From Haematobia irritans (Eukaryota; Arthropoda; Insecta; Diptera; Muscidae): DNA of 64,000 nucleotides. The position numbers were made by a program, and so were the translations under genes. The DNA lies in contig NC_134400.1 in NCBI RefSeq assembly GCF_050003625.1, forward strand, positions 194,507,918-194,571,917, given 5' to 3'. Below the pieces are notes generated by a model. The model saw only the letters and a list, made by a program, of their open reading frames with translations. It did not search any database and was not told the origin of the DNA. Shown piece after piece: positions 31,083-42,943 of the stretch (the stretch's first letter is position 1; each line of letters begins with the position of its first letter).

Positions 31083-33205
31083 ATACCCTCCATCGTAGGA
31101 TGGGGGTATATTAACTTTGTCATTCCGTTTGTAACACATCGAAATATTGCTCTAAGACCCCATAACGTATATATATTCTGGGTCGTGGTGAAATTCTGAG
31201 TCGATCTAAGCATGTCCGTCCGTCCGTCCGTCTGTTTAAATCACGCTAACTTCCGAACGAAACAAGCTATCGACTTGAAACTTGGCACAAGTAGTTGTTA
31301 TCGATGTAGGTCGGATGGTATTGAAAATGAAAGAAGCATATTTCATCCGATCCGGCTGAAATTTGGTATATGGTGTTGGTATATGGTCTCTAACAACCAT
31401 GCAAAAATTGGTCCACATCGGTCCATAATTATATGTAGCCCCCATATAAACCGATCCCCAGATTTGGCTTGTGGAGCCTCTAAGAGAAGCATATTTCATC
31501 CGATGTTGGTATATGGTACATGATGTTGGTATATGATCTCTAACAACCATGCAAAAATTGGTCCACATCGGTCCATAATTATATATAGACCCCATATAAA
31601 CCGATCTCCAGATTTGTTTTGCGAAGCCTCAAAGAGGAGCAAATTTCATCCAATCCGGTTGTAATTTGGAACATGGTGTTAATATATGATCTTTAACAAC
31701 CGTGCCAGAATTGGTCCATATCGGTCCATAATTATATATAGCCCCCATATAAAACATTCTCCAGATTTGACCTCCGGAGCCTCTTGGAAGAGCAAAATTC
31801 ATCCGATCCGGTTCAAATTAGGAACGTGGTGTTAGTATATGGTCGCTAACAACCATACCAAAATTGGTCCAATCACACAAAAATTGATTGGACCAATTTT
31901 GGTATAGTATATATATAGCCCCCATATAAACCGTTATATATAGCCCCCATATAAACCGATCCCCAGATTTGGCTTGTGGAGCCTCTAAGAGAAGCATATT
32001 TCATCCGATCTGGCTGAAATTTGGTACATGATGTTGGTATATGGTCTCTAACAACCATGCAAAAATTGGTCCACATCGGTCCATAATTATATGTGGCGCC
32101 CATATAAACCGATCCCCAGATTTGGGTTGGGGAGCCTCAAAGAGAAGTAAATTTCATCCGATCCGCCTGAAATTTGGTACATGATATTGGTATATGGTCT
32201 CTAACAACCATGCAAAAATTGGTCCACATCGGTCCATAATTATATGTGGCGCCCATATAAACCGATCCCCAGATTTGGGTTGGGGAGCCTCAAAGAGAAG
32301 TAAATTTCATCCGATCCGCCTGAAATTTGGTACATGATCTCTAACAACCATGCAAAAATTGGTCCACATCGGTCCATAATTATATGTGGCGCCCATATAA
32401 ACCGATCCCCAGATTTGGCTTGCGAAGTCTCCAAGAGAAACAAATTTCATCCAATCCGGTTGTAATTTGGAACATGGTGTTAGTATATGATCTTTAACAA
32501 CCGTGCCAGAATTGGTCCATATCGGTCCATAATTATATATAGCCCCCATATAAAACATTCTCCAGATTTGACCTCCGGAGCCTCTTGGAGGAGCAAAATT
32601 CATCCAATCCGGTTCAAATTAGGCACGTGGTGTTAGTATATGGTCGCTAACAACCATACCAAAATTGGTCCAATCACACAAAAATTGGTCCATATCATGG
32701 TTGCCACTAGAGCCAAAAATAATCTACCAAAATTTTATTTCTATAGAAAATTGTGTCAAAATTTTATTTCTAAAGAAAATTTTGTCAAAATTTTATTTCT
32801 ATAGAAAATTTTGTTAAAATTTTATTCGGTTCATAATCATGGTTGCCACTCGAGCCAAAAATAATCTACCAAGATTTTATTTCTATAGAAAATTTTGTTA
32901 AAATTTTATTTCTGTAGAAATTTTTGTCAAAATTTTCTTTCTATAGAAAATTTTGTCAAAATTTTCTTTCTATAGAAAATTTTGTCAAAATTTTTATTTC
33001 TATAGAAAATTTTGTGAAAATTTTATTTCTATAGAAAATTTTGTTAAAATTTTATTTCTGTAGAAAATTTTGTCAACATTTGATGTCTACTTTGTCAAAC
33101 TGAATTATATACGTATTGGATCGATCTTTTTTGATTTAATATATACCTCGTATGGGCTTACATACAATTTAGAAGATGGTGTTAAGAGGTTTTAAGATAC
33201 CTTGC
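31083..33205 (-). repeat. Family A Helentron/DINE-like element, head truncated
   Basis: It opens with the tail hairpin ATACCCTCCATCGTAGGATG, a CCGTCCGTCCGTC run, and core monomers to about 32690. A 29-bp tract in inverse orientation (32735-33090) follows, and the head-proximal segment TAAGATACCTTGCCA stops at 33205. The order tail, core, minisatellite, head region matches the plus-strand copies in mirror image. The last bases of the head are lost. Confidence 0.82.
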
Positions 33206-33305
33206 CACTATAACAGAAAACATTCAGTCGCAAAAGCCATTGTGATATTATCGTAATACGGCACCAAGAAATAACATTCTGACTGCTTCTCGAGACGTTC
33301 TTTAT

Positions 33306-34822
33306 TATACCCTTCACCACTACTGTGGTACAGGGTATAATAAGTTTGTGCATTTGTATGTAACGTCTAGAAATAGTGGTCATAGACCCATCTTTTAGTA
33401 TACCGATCGGCTTAGAATTAAATTCTGAGTCGATTTAGCGATGTCCGTCTGTCTGTCTGTCCGTCTGTCTGTCTGTCTGTTGATGTATTTTTGTGTGCAA
33501 AGTACAGCTCGCAGTTTTAGTCCGATTGTCCTAAATTTTGGTATAGGGTCCTGTTTCGGCTCAAAGACGATCCCTATTGATTTTGGAAAAAATCGGTTCA
33601 GATTTAGATATAGCTGCCATATATATTTTTCACTGATCTGGTCATAATTGGCGTGTATATCAACCGATCTTCCTCAAATTCCGTACATCCGAATATTTTA
33701 TGGGTCTCGAAAAACTTGCAAAATATCAGCCAAATCGGTTCAGATTTAGATATAGCTCCCATATATAGCTTTCGCCCGATTTACACTCATTTGCCCACAG
33801 AGGCCAATTTTTTGCTCCGATGTAGTTGAAATTTTGCATAGGGAGTAGAATTAGCATTGTAACTATGCGTGCCAAATTTGGTTGAAATCGGTTCAGATTT
33901 GGATATATCTCCCATATATAGCTTTCGCCCGATTTACACTCATATGACCACAGAGGCCAATTTTTTGCTCCGATTTATTTGAAATTTTGCACAGGGAGTA
34001 GAATTAGCATTGTAACTATGCGTGCCAAATTTGGTTGAAATCGGTTCAGATTTGGATATATCTCCCATATATAGATTTCGCCCGATTTACACTCATATGG
34101 CCACAGAGGCCAATTTTTAACTCCGATTTATTTGAAATTTTGCACAGGGAGTAGAATAAGCATTGTTGCTATGCGTGCAAAATTTGGTTGAAATCGGTTC
34201 AGATTTAGATATAGCTCCCATATATAGCTTTCGCCCGATTTACACTCATATGACCACAGAGGCTAATTTTTAACTCCGATTTAGTTGAAATTTTGCACAG
34301 GGAGTAGAATTAGCATTGTAGCTATGCGTGCAAAATTTGGTTGAAATCGGTTCAGATTTAGATATAGCTCCCATATATATGTTTTTCTGATTTCGACAAA
34401 AATGGTCAAAATACCAACATTTTCCTTGTAAAATCGCCACTGCTTAGTCGAAAAGTTGTAAAAATGACTCTAATTTTCCTGAACTTCTAATACACACATA
34501 TCGAGCGATAAATCATAAATAAACTTTTTCGAAGATTCCTTAAAATTGCTTCAGATTTAAACGTTTCCCATATTTTTTTACTAACATTGTGTTCCACCCT
34601 AGTGCATTAGCCGACTTAAATTTTGAGTCTATAGATTTTGTTGAAGTCTATCAAATTCTTCCAGATCGAGTGATATTTAAATGTATGTATTTGGGACAAA
34701 CCTTTATATATAGCCCCCCACACATTTGACGGATGTGATATGGTCTCGAAAATTTAGATCTACAAAGTGGTGCAGGGTATAATATAGTCGGCCCCGCCCG
34801 ACTTTAGACTTTCCTTACTGGT
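33306..34822 (-). repeat. Family B Helentron/DINE-like element, complete
   Basis: The tail hairpin ATACCCTTCACCACTACTGT plus GGTACAGGGTAT opens it, a CTGTCTGTCCGTC run follows, and core monomers are spaced 153 bases (GTTGAAATCGG at 33881, 34034, 34187 and 34340). The head side ends GTCGGCCCCGCCCGACTTTA and a mutated CTTACTGGTT. Confidence 0.87.
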
Positions 34823-34981
34823 TGTTATGAATGAAAAAATAAAGCACGCAAATTCAAATCTCACCAGCGGCAATTTTTTATTAAATATTTTTCTAACAAA
34901 TTATTTGTTTATGCTATACATAGTTTTTATTTTGTTTTTTTTTTTTTTTTCGGCATATAGTTTTGAATAAATTTACTTTTT

Positions 34982-37035
34982 ATACCCTAAACCACATAGT
35001 GATCAGGGTATAATAAGTTTCATCTGCCAAAAATGTGCCTACCAGAAGTATTGATTTTAGACCCCATAAAATATATACCGATCGATTCGGAATCACCTCC
35101 TGAGTCGATCTAGCGCTTGGTGTCTGTCCGTCTGTCCATGTATTTGTTGTTCACAGGTTCAGGTCGCAATTATCAACCGATTTTGATGAAATTTGGTATA
35201 GGGAGTTTTTTGGGCACAAGGACGAACGCTATTGAATTTGGAAGAAATCGGATCAAATTTAGATATAGCTCCCATATATATTTATCGCCCGATTTCGACA
35301 AATGGGGTTACGTTGCGCTTTTTTACAAACGGATCGTCACCAAATTTGGCAAAAAGTAATCTTTTTCATCACCCTTCAAGTCTGCAAAATTCAATCCAAA
35401 TCGGTTCAGATTTAGATACAGCTCCCATATATATGTATCGCCCGATTTTGCCAAATTTGGTCATAAACCCCTAATTTATCAAACCGATCTTACTCAAAAT
35501 GGGTTAAATGTAATCTTCTATAGCACTTACTATATGTGCAAAATATCATCGAAATCGGTTCAGATTTAGCTATAGCACCCATATATATGTATCGCCCGAT
35601 TTTTCTAAATTTGGACATAAAACCCTTATTTATCAACCGATCTTACACAAAGTTGGCCAAATGTAATCTTCTATAGCACTAAGTGTAATGTTTGAATTTC
35701 ATCGAAATCGGTTCAGATTGAGATATAGCTCCCATATAGCTCGATTTTCCCAAATTTGGCCATAAAACCCTTATCTATTAACCGATCTTACTCAAAGTTG
35801 GCTAGATACAGTCCTCTATAGTACTTACGGTATGTGCAAAATTTCATCGAAATCGGTTCAGATGTAGATATAGCTCCCATATATGTATCGCTCGATTTTG
35901 AAAAATTTGCCCCTAATAACCTTATGTTTGACCATAGAGGCCTCATTTCTTAACTGATATTACTCAAATTTTGCATAAGGTAACCTTTTGTGGTATTAAT
36001 GAAACCCGCAGAATATTATGCAAATTGATTCAGATTTACATATAGCTTCCATCTATGCATCGCTCGATTTTCCCAAATTTGGCCATAATACTCTTATTTA
36101 TTAACCAATGTTACTCAAATTTTGATGTAGGTTTTTTTTTCTAATATTTAGCGTCTTGTAGGGACGTAGGGCCACAATGTAGGGACATTTTCACTCAACA
36201 CAATTTGTAATAATTTTTACATTTTGGTGGCTCTAGAGGAGGAAATTAGAAGCCGGCAAGGCTTGATCTTTAACAATGTGTGGTAACAACAGTTACCACT
36301 AGTGCCAAAAAAAAAACACAAATCTACCAAACAAATATTTCTATGGAAATTCTTGTCAAAACTTTATTCCTGTAGGAAATTTTGTCAACATTTTATTTCT
36401 ATAGAAAATTTTGTCAAAATTGTATTTCTAGAGATTTTTTTTAAATATTTTTTCTATAAAACATTTCCTCAAAACTTTATTTCTATGGAATTTTTTTTTC
36501 AAAGTTTTATTTATACAGAATTTATTATCAACATTTTATTTCTATAAAAAAATTTCTCAAAAAAAATTGTTTATAGAAACTTTTTCAAAAATTGTAGAAA
36601 TACAATTTTTGAAGCAACTGTGGCAACCGTGGTGGTAATACACATTTATTTTCTACGTTATATTCGTTGCATTTTCAAGTTTTAAGATAATAAAGTACTT
36701 AGAACCATTTTTGTTTTGTAACATTTGTTTAAATTTAACGAAAAATATTGTAGAGAAAATTGTTTGGGAATGTATGGGAAAGTAGGGAACTTTTTTTGTC
36801 CTTGTATGGTAAACCCAACATTTACCCTGACAACACTGACCATGAGCTATAGTCAGATTGTGACAAAGCACCCATAAACATGTACCCCTTAATTTTCTTA
36901 AATATGTAACTGCGGTTTATCTCCCAGACCTAGGTCAACGTTACCCCACAAATGCTTATGATTACTAATTCAGTAAGGGTGGTTTAGGGTATGATATAGT
37001 CGGCCCCGCCCGACTTTCTACTTTACTTTCTTGTT
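34982..37035 (-). repeat. Family B-like element with a nested array element
   Basis: The tail is ATACCCTAAACCACATAGTG plus ATCAGGGTAT; the head end is GTCGGCCCCGCCCGACTTTC and TTTCTTGTT. Core monomers carry GAAATCGGTTCAGATTTAG at about 35397, 35551 and 35704 with steps of 154 and 153, then a shortened unit. A second repeat (36120-36840) has been inserted near the head. Confidence 0.8.
36120..36840 (-). mobile_element. CAGTGTTG-type element carrying a short 29-bp tract
   Basis: The left segment (TTCTAATATTTAGCGTC, AAGCCGGCAAGGCTTGATC, GTGGTAACAACAGTTACCAC) is the inverse of 11150-11310. A degenerate minisatellite follows (36330-36570), then GGCAACCGTGGTGGTAATAC and the end CCTGACAACACTGA. The 7510-7735 segment has the same right half. 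It lies within the family B-like repeat. Confidence 0.65.
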
Positions 37036-37435
37036 TCAATTAAAAATCAACAAAAAAAAAAAAAAAAATTAAAAATTATCGTAACCTTCTCAAAAGATCT
37101 TCCTGGGAAGTGAAAAAGTCAAACGGCACAGGTTAAAATCCCAGCGGGGATTATTTTTTTATTTTTTTTTTTACTTTTTTATTGATTTTCTATTCTTTTT
37201 TGAGAAATTTAATGGTCCAAATTTCACTTAAAACGGCCTAATTCCGTACTTTCCAAGACATATCCAAAAGAACTGCATCGAAAGTGCAAAAAATCGATAG
37301 GGGATCCCGGGACGCACTTTAAAAGAAATGTTTCTGTACTTGTCCAAAAGGACTGGAAAAAAATTGATGGGGGATTCCGCGATGCGCTTAAAAAAAAATG
37401 TTTGTGGAACTACTTCTAATTTTTTATACCCACCA
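37036..37435. other. Low-complexity spacer with a small direct repeat
   Basis: Poly-A and poly-T tracts are followed by a roughly 85-base unit present twice (GGGGATCCCGGGACGC and GGGGGATTCCGCGATGCG). No coding evidence; the 81-codon minus-strand frame crosses the repeat edge. Confidence 0.4.
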
Positions 37436-38305
37436 CCATAGACGGGGCGACGGGGGTATATTAAGTTTGTCACATCGAAATATCTATTTCCGACTGTATA
37501 AAGTATATATTTATTCTTGATCAGGGAGAAATTGTAAGACGATATACGGATGTCCGTCTGTCTGTTGTAATCACGATACAGTCTTAAAAAATGGCGCTAT
37601 GATCCTGAAATTTGGTACATATTCGTCTTTAGTCTTCACGTCAGCCAAGTTCGAAGTTGGGCTATATCGATCCAGGTTTTGATATAACTCCCATATAAAC
37701 CCATCCCCCGATTTGGGGTCTTGGGCTTCTAGAAACCGTAGTCTTTATTTGATTTGCCTGAAATTGGAAATCTAGAGGTATTGTAGAACCAAAAATAGGT
37801 GGGCCGAAAGTGGTGCGCATCGGTCCATATTTTGGTATAGCCCCCATATAGACCGATCTCCCGAGTTTACTTCTTGGGCTTCTGGACACAGCAATTTTTA
37901 TCAGATTTACCTGAAATTGAAAATCTAGAGGTATTGTAGGACCACAAGTAGGTGTGTCGAATATGGTGTGTATCGGTCCATGTTTTGGTATAGCTCCCAT
38001 ATAACCCTATCTCCCGATATGACTTCTTGAGCGTCTAAACATCCGAACTTTTACCCGTTTTGCCTGAAATTAAAAATCTAGAGATATTTTGGGTTTATAA
38101 GTGTGTCGCATATTGTGAGTATCGGTCCACGGCTTGGTGTAGCTCCATGAAGGCCGATCTCCCGATTTGACTTCTTGGGCTTCTAGACACCGCAATTTTT
38201 ACCGAAAACTGCGAAATTCAAAATTTGAAGATATTTTGGGTCTACGCATAAGTACGCCGAATATGGTGTGTATCGGTTCATATTTTGGTATTCACCTCAT
38301 ATAAC
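37436..38305 (-). repeat. Family A-prime Helentron/DINE-like element, head truncated
   Basis: The tail hairpin ATACCCACCACCATAGACGG, the motif GATATACGGATGTCCGTC and A-prime core monomers (GGAAATCTAGAGGTATTGTA, ATCGGTCCAT) are present. It stops near 38305 at a jockey-type fragment. Open minus-strand frames of 51-codon periodicity are repeat-derived. Confidence 0.8.
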
Positions 38306-38309
38306 ATGT

Positions 38310-38500
38310 GGAAGGAAGAAGGAAGGTCAGTCGTACATGGATATAAAGCCAAGACCTCGTAGAGTGAAACAGGAAGTACCCCAAGGTGGGGTAATACCTC
38401 CGGCACGGGTCAACCCTATCAATCCCCTATTGGCAATATGAGGACTATAATCATAGCATCCCGGCCCCATGTCATCAACAGATGACATCCGCGATCAATT
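38310..38500 (+). pseudogene. Fragment of jockey-type reverse transcriptase
   Basis: The plus strand reads RVKQEVPQGGVIPP around 38360-38400, the conserved QGxPQGGVxSP box of non-LTR reverse transcriptases, followed by stops. It is close in kind to the decayed copy at 19030-20920. Both ends are truncated. Confidence 0.65.
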
Positions 38501-38520
38501 AATCATCTAGCTCTCTAATC

Positions 38521-41500
38521 TTAGGTTATGTTAGGGTAGAGTGGCAGTCCGATTAAGATTCAGGCTCACTTAGACTATTCAGTCCATTGTGACACCACAC
38601 TAACTAAAAGTACCTATTACATATGGGCACTTCTAGTTTTAACCGTTGAACCTTCTCGATATTTTCTTCTGTTGAACCAACCAGATTGTTCCAAAAACAT
38701 TAGCAGACTGCTTAAGTTAACGTTTTCCAGGTCCGCCAGTAATCTGAAGCTATATGCCCCTAAAATTTGCTTACGCCTTACACAAAATGCAGGTCACTCA
38801 CACAAGATGTGTTTTATTGATTCCTTTTCCTCCGCATCATGACAGCTCATACAATAGTCATTATACTTCGCACCAATAGTTTTTGCAATATCGCCTATCA
38901 GGCAGCGACCCGTTATAGCAGATATCAGGAGTGATATCTGGCGTCTCGAGAACACTAGCATATCTAGTGTGCGGTTTAAGTTTAAATGGGGCCATATTTG
39001 CTTGGTGTCGTTACAACCCTTACAATTCTCCCATCGAACATTTGCCATCATGACAGCCTTCTCACGCAGTAAGAGCTTGCAGGTAGCCAGAGGCATACCA
39101 ACAAATTCGAGTTGCCCTGGAATATGTAAGGTAGTTCCTAGCCTTGCTAGCTCATCTGCTTCGCAGTTCCCCGGTATGTTCCTGTGGCAGGCACCCATAT
39201 TAGGTGAATATTGTGCTGCTCAGCCATCTCATTGAGAGATTTGCGGCAGTCGATGGCCGTTTTCGAGTTGAGGAACACAGAGTCCAAGGATTTTATTGCA
39301 GGTTGACTGTCTGAGTATATATTAATGCCAATATTGCTTGGAGCATTACTTCTCAGCCTATTCACCACTTCTCTTATTGCCAATATTTCAGCGTGAAAAA
39401 CACTACAGTAATCAGGTAATCTTTTCGCTATTCGAAGTTCCAGATCTTTAGAATATACTCCGAAACCCACTTGGCCATCCAATTTGGAGCCGTCAGTGTA
39501 GAAATCTATATATCCTTTATTCCCCGGGGTCCGTGTACACCACGCCTCACTGTTGGGAATTAGAGTCTCAAACTTTTTGTCGAAAAGTGGACTCGCCAAA
39601 GTGTAATCCACTACGTTAGGCATATCTGGCATTATTTTGAGGACTGAACTGTGACCGTAACTTTTTTCCGACCACAGAGATAGCTCGCGCAACCGCACAG
39701 CCGTTGTTGCAGCTGACTGTTTGGCCAAAATGTCTAAAGGCAATATGACATTAAGGGAGTTTGTTCCTGTCTAGCTGAATGCACCTGAGATACACAAGCA
39801 CGCCATACGCTGAACTTTGTCTAAACTTGTCGGCTGGTGAAGTGCCGGCCACAAGACTACAACACCATATAGCATTATAGGTCTAACCACTGCCGTGTAT
39901 AGCCAATGTACAATTTTTGGTTTTAGTCCCCACTTTTTCCCTATTGCCTTTTTGCACGAGTATAAAGCTACCGTTGCTTTCCTCGCCCTTTCTTCAATAT
40001 TAAGCTTAAAGTTCAGCTTGCTGTCCAAAATAACTCCAAGGTATTTTGCACACTCCCTAAAGGGAATTTCAATACCCCCTAAGGAAATGGACCTAACCGT
40101 GGGAGTTTTGCGATCTTTGCAGTACATGACTAGTTCTGTCTTTGCAGGATTTACCCCAAGACCTTTATCTTTCGCCCATTTCTCAGTCATCCGGAGGGCT
40201 CTCTGTATAATATCTCTAACTGTTGATGGGAATTTTCCCCTGACTGCTAGCGCCACATCATCTGCGTATGCCACCACTTGTATCCTTTCTTTTTCTAGGG
40301 AGACCAGAAGGTCGTTTATAGCAACATTCCAAAGAAGAGGTGATAGAACTCCTCCTTGAGGAGTGCCTCTGTTCACATACCTTTGTATGTTTGCTTGTCC
40401 TAGTGTGGCTGAAATGCGTCTCTTCCTTAGAAGTTCGTCTAACAGCCTAAGTATACCTGGATCAACATTCAGAGTTGTCAGTCCATTTAATATCGAGCTC
40501 GGATGGACATTATTGAACGCCCCTTCAATGTCTAGAAACGCCACGATTGTGTATTCTTTGACAGATAGTGAGCTTTCAATAAAGCTGACTAGTTCATGTA
40601 ATGCGGTCTCAGTAGACCTGCCCTTTGAGTAAGCATGTTGTCGTTTCGAGAGCAAACTTGAATCGACGCTAGTTCTAGGATAAATATCTATCATCCTCTC
40701 CAGAGTCTTAAGTAGGAATGATGATAAGCTGATTGGTCGGAAATCCTTCGCATTCGAGTGAGAGGCTTTTCCCGCTTTAGGTATGAAAACGACTTTTGAT
40801 TCTCTCCACTTTCTTGGAATATATGCTAAGTTGATACATCCTATATATATCGCCGACAACCAGGGGATAATTCTGTCAGCCACCGCTTGTAACTCCGCCG
40901 GAGTAATTCCATCAGGTCCGGGGGATTTGAATGATCCAAAGCTATTTAACGCCCATTTTATTCTAGATTCTGATACAATTTCCTCGATAGGAAACGACCG
41001 CTGAGCCACTTTGGCACCGCCAGTGCATGGTTCAACCGTCTGATTTCCGGGAAAATGTGTGTCCAATAGTACCTCCAGCGTCTCCTCACTGGACGTTGTC
41101 CAATTGCCCTCCGATGTTTTAATGAAACCTGGAGCGGAGCTCGTGGATGCTAACACCTTCCGTAGTCTGGAAGCCTCGGACGTATTCTCAATGCTGCTGC
41201 AGTAATCATTCCAAGAGTTATGCTGAGCCTTTCTCAGTTCTCGCTTGTATCCTCTCAGATTCTTCTTGTAAGCATCCCAATCCACAGGAGCTCTGGTGGA
41301 CTTTGCTTTGTTAAAGAGCTTACTGCACGATTTCCTCATATTATCTAACTCCGTAGACCACCATGGTGGTCGATTTTTCCCCCTTGGCTTCCCTTTAGGG
41401 CATGCAGCTTTCAGTGAAATGTTGAAGGCCTTAGTAATCCTCTCCACTGCGTGTTCGATAACTTGCACAGTGCTCATATTTGTCTCTGGTATTTCCGGTA

Positions 41501-41775
41501 TCACCATATTGAACGATTCCCTATACCTATTCCAGTCAGCTTTCCTAACATTTGGCGGAAATATGGTCTTGGTGGTATGAGCATCAAATTTGAAACTGAT
41601 GTAGCGATGATCTGAGAAGCTGTGTTCACTTAAAACATGCCACTCAGATATCATTTCATTCAGTTGTTGCGAGGCTAAGGTGATGTCCAAAACCTCTTGC
41701 CTGTTTTTAGTGACAAAGGTTGGGGCATCTCCCTTGTTACAAACTACCAGATTAGTACTCTCTAAGTTATTTATT
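38521..41775 (-). mobile_element. RNase-H-bearing non-LTR retrotransposon, 5-prime truncated
   Basis: Minus-strand ORF2 runs from the end of the endonuclease domain (41770) through reverse transcriptase and RNase H to a cysteine motif (38830). A 3-prime region ends in a tail containing GAATAGTCTAAGTGAGCCTG and CTAACATAACCTAA. The domain order fits the LOA/I group; LOA is my preference but other RNase-H clades are possible. The tail recurs without the body at 44290 and 44440, and on a 5-prime-truncated copy at 56091-56505. Confidence 0.85.
38794..41775 (-). pseudogene. LINE ORF2: endonuclease end, reverse transcriptase, RNase H (disrupted)
   Basis: The visible frame starts with the final endonuclease strand (NRQEVLDITLAS, SFSDHRYISF). 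The reverse transcriptase has FRPISLSSFLLKTLERMI, AYSKGRSTETALHELVSFI, AFLDIEGAFNNV, GTPQGGVLSP and the catalytic YADD in VVAYADDVALAV. An in-frame TAG at 39771-39773 interrupts the protein. The same frame then continues into RNase H with the acidic residues in FYTDGSKLDG, FHAEILAI and IYSDSQPAI. Loss of one G near 39185 shifts the frame before the last RNase H Asp (GNCEADELARLG). A CMSCHDAEEKESIKHILCE cysteine motif ends it. A frameshift near 41790 cuts the endonuclease. Confidence 0.87.
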
Positions 41776-41789
41776 TCACTCCCAAATCA

Positions 41790-42195
41790 AAAGCCCAGTT
41801 TTTACCGCAGGAGGTGTGACACCTGCTTGGCGTTTTTCGATGGCAAATTAAAGACAAAATCAGTGTCATATTATGATATCAACTGAGTACAGCCTTCGAA
41901 AGACCACTTATGATATTGTCACAATGGGTCAAAAAATCTTCACCACAGGCAATCCAGCGAAATTTTTAAGCTCATATTTATATCCAATATTACATTACGA
42001 TAGGAGGGTTTTCCAAAAATGGTATCCAAATAATTCAAAAATGTTCCTGGAAAAAAAGTTTGACACTCATTTTGATCAAATATTTGCCATTGTGACCGCA
42101 TTAGCCATTAAAGTTCAGTTAATATTGGTAGCGACTAAATGATGGTCACACTATAGTCTTCTGCTCTGAGGCCAGATTTAGGCCACATTTGCTGT
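41790..42195. other. Spacer between LINE and a palindromic MITE, no gene
   Basis: The beginning may be decayed LINE sequence. The rest is without recognised motifs. Confidence 0.35.
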
Positions 42196-42196
42196 A

Positions 42197-42598
42197 AAGG
42201 TTGGGTTACATATTATGCGTTAATACGTGCGTTGATGGAAGGGTTGATTTTTTTCAGTTTGAAGCACTCTAACAAAACTGTTGCTTTCAAAGAGTAAATG
42301 CAACTCTTCAATCAACTGACTCATTAACGCATGGTATGTAATGCGCTTTACAGACTATCAGTTATTCCGGACGACAGTGCTCGTGTCGATCATATTCCAT
42401 ATATCGTGCACATTATAAGTTAAGACCGAAGGCATAATCGATACTGCTGCATGTTTGTGAGATCGATAACACATTTACCGATTATTTAGTCATCGCCGAC
42501 AAGTCGTATCGATCCGACACACTGTAAGATTCTTTACAAACACCGTCATTCCGTCCGGAATAACTGATAGTCTGTAAAGAGCATAACTCAACCTTAAG
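42197..42598. mobile_element. Nested palindromic MITEs
   Basis: The outer pair is AAGGTTGGGTTACATA and its partner ACTCAACCTT. Within it, ATTATGCGTTAAT (about 42213) pairs with ATTAACGCATGG (about 42323). A second strong pair is TTTACAGACTATCAGTTATT (from 42348) with AATAACTGATAGTCTGTAAA (to 42579), each followed inward by CCGGACG or its inverse. The inner element is about 240 bases. No coding capacity. It lies 350 bases beyond the 3-prime end of the Idh coding region. Confidence 0.7.
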
Positions 42599-42720
42599 AA
42601 TTATAACCTATGGAGCGGAACTTCTGTTTTTTACAAACGAAGTAAACAGCTTCCCCCAAATTTGTTTTCCAGTTTCCTATAATTGCCCAAAATACCCAAA
42701 CCAAAGAAATACGCTCAACG

Positions 42721-42749
42721 TTTATTAAAGGTATAAAAATGGATTTATT
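42721..42749 (-). promoter_or_regulatory. Candidate poly(A) signals of Idh
   Basis: Read on the minus strand, AATAAA occurs at 42744-42749 and again at 42721-42726, about 200 bases after the Idh stop codon. Position and spacing fit, but AATAAA is common in AT-rich DNA. Confidence 0.4.
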
Positions 42750-42943
42750 TTTTCAATTCAATTCAGTTTCGGTCGTCGTCTGTCTTTGTTACCGCCAATA
42801 TGGTGTAAACGAAATCATTCGTGGTGAACAAATGCATAGATTTTGGTGGTGGTTGTTGTAGTGGTTTGTTTAAATTAGCTTATTTAGATGAAATCCTGCT
42901 AGCACTATATCTAGAGATGAGACTTCTTATCTTCCACATCTAG

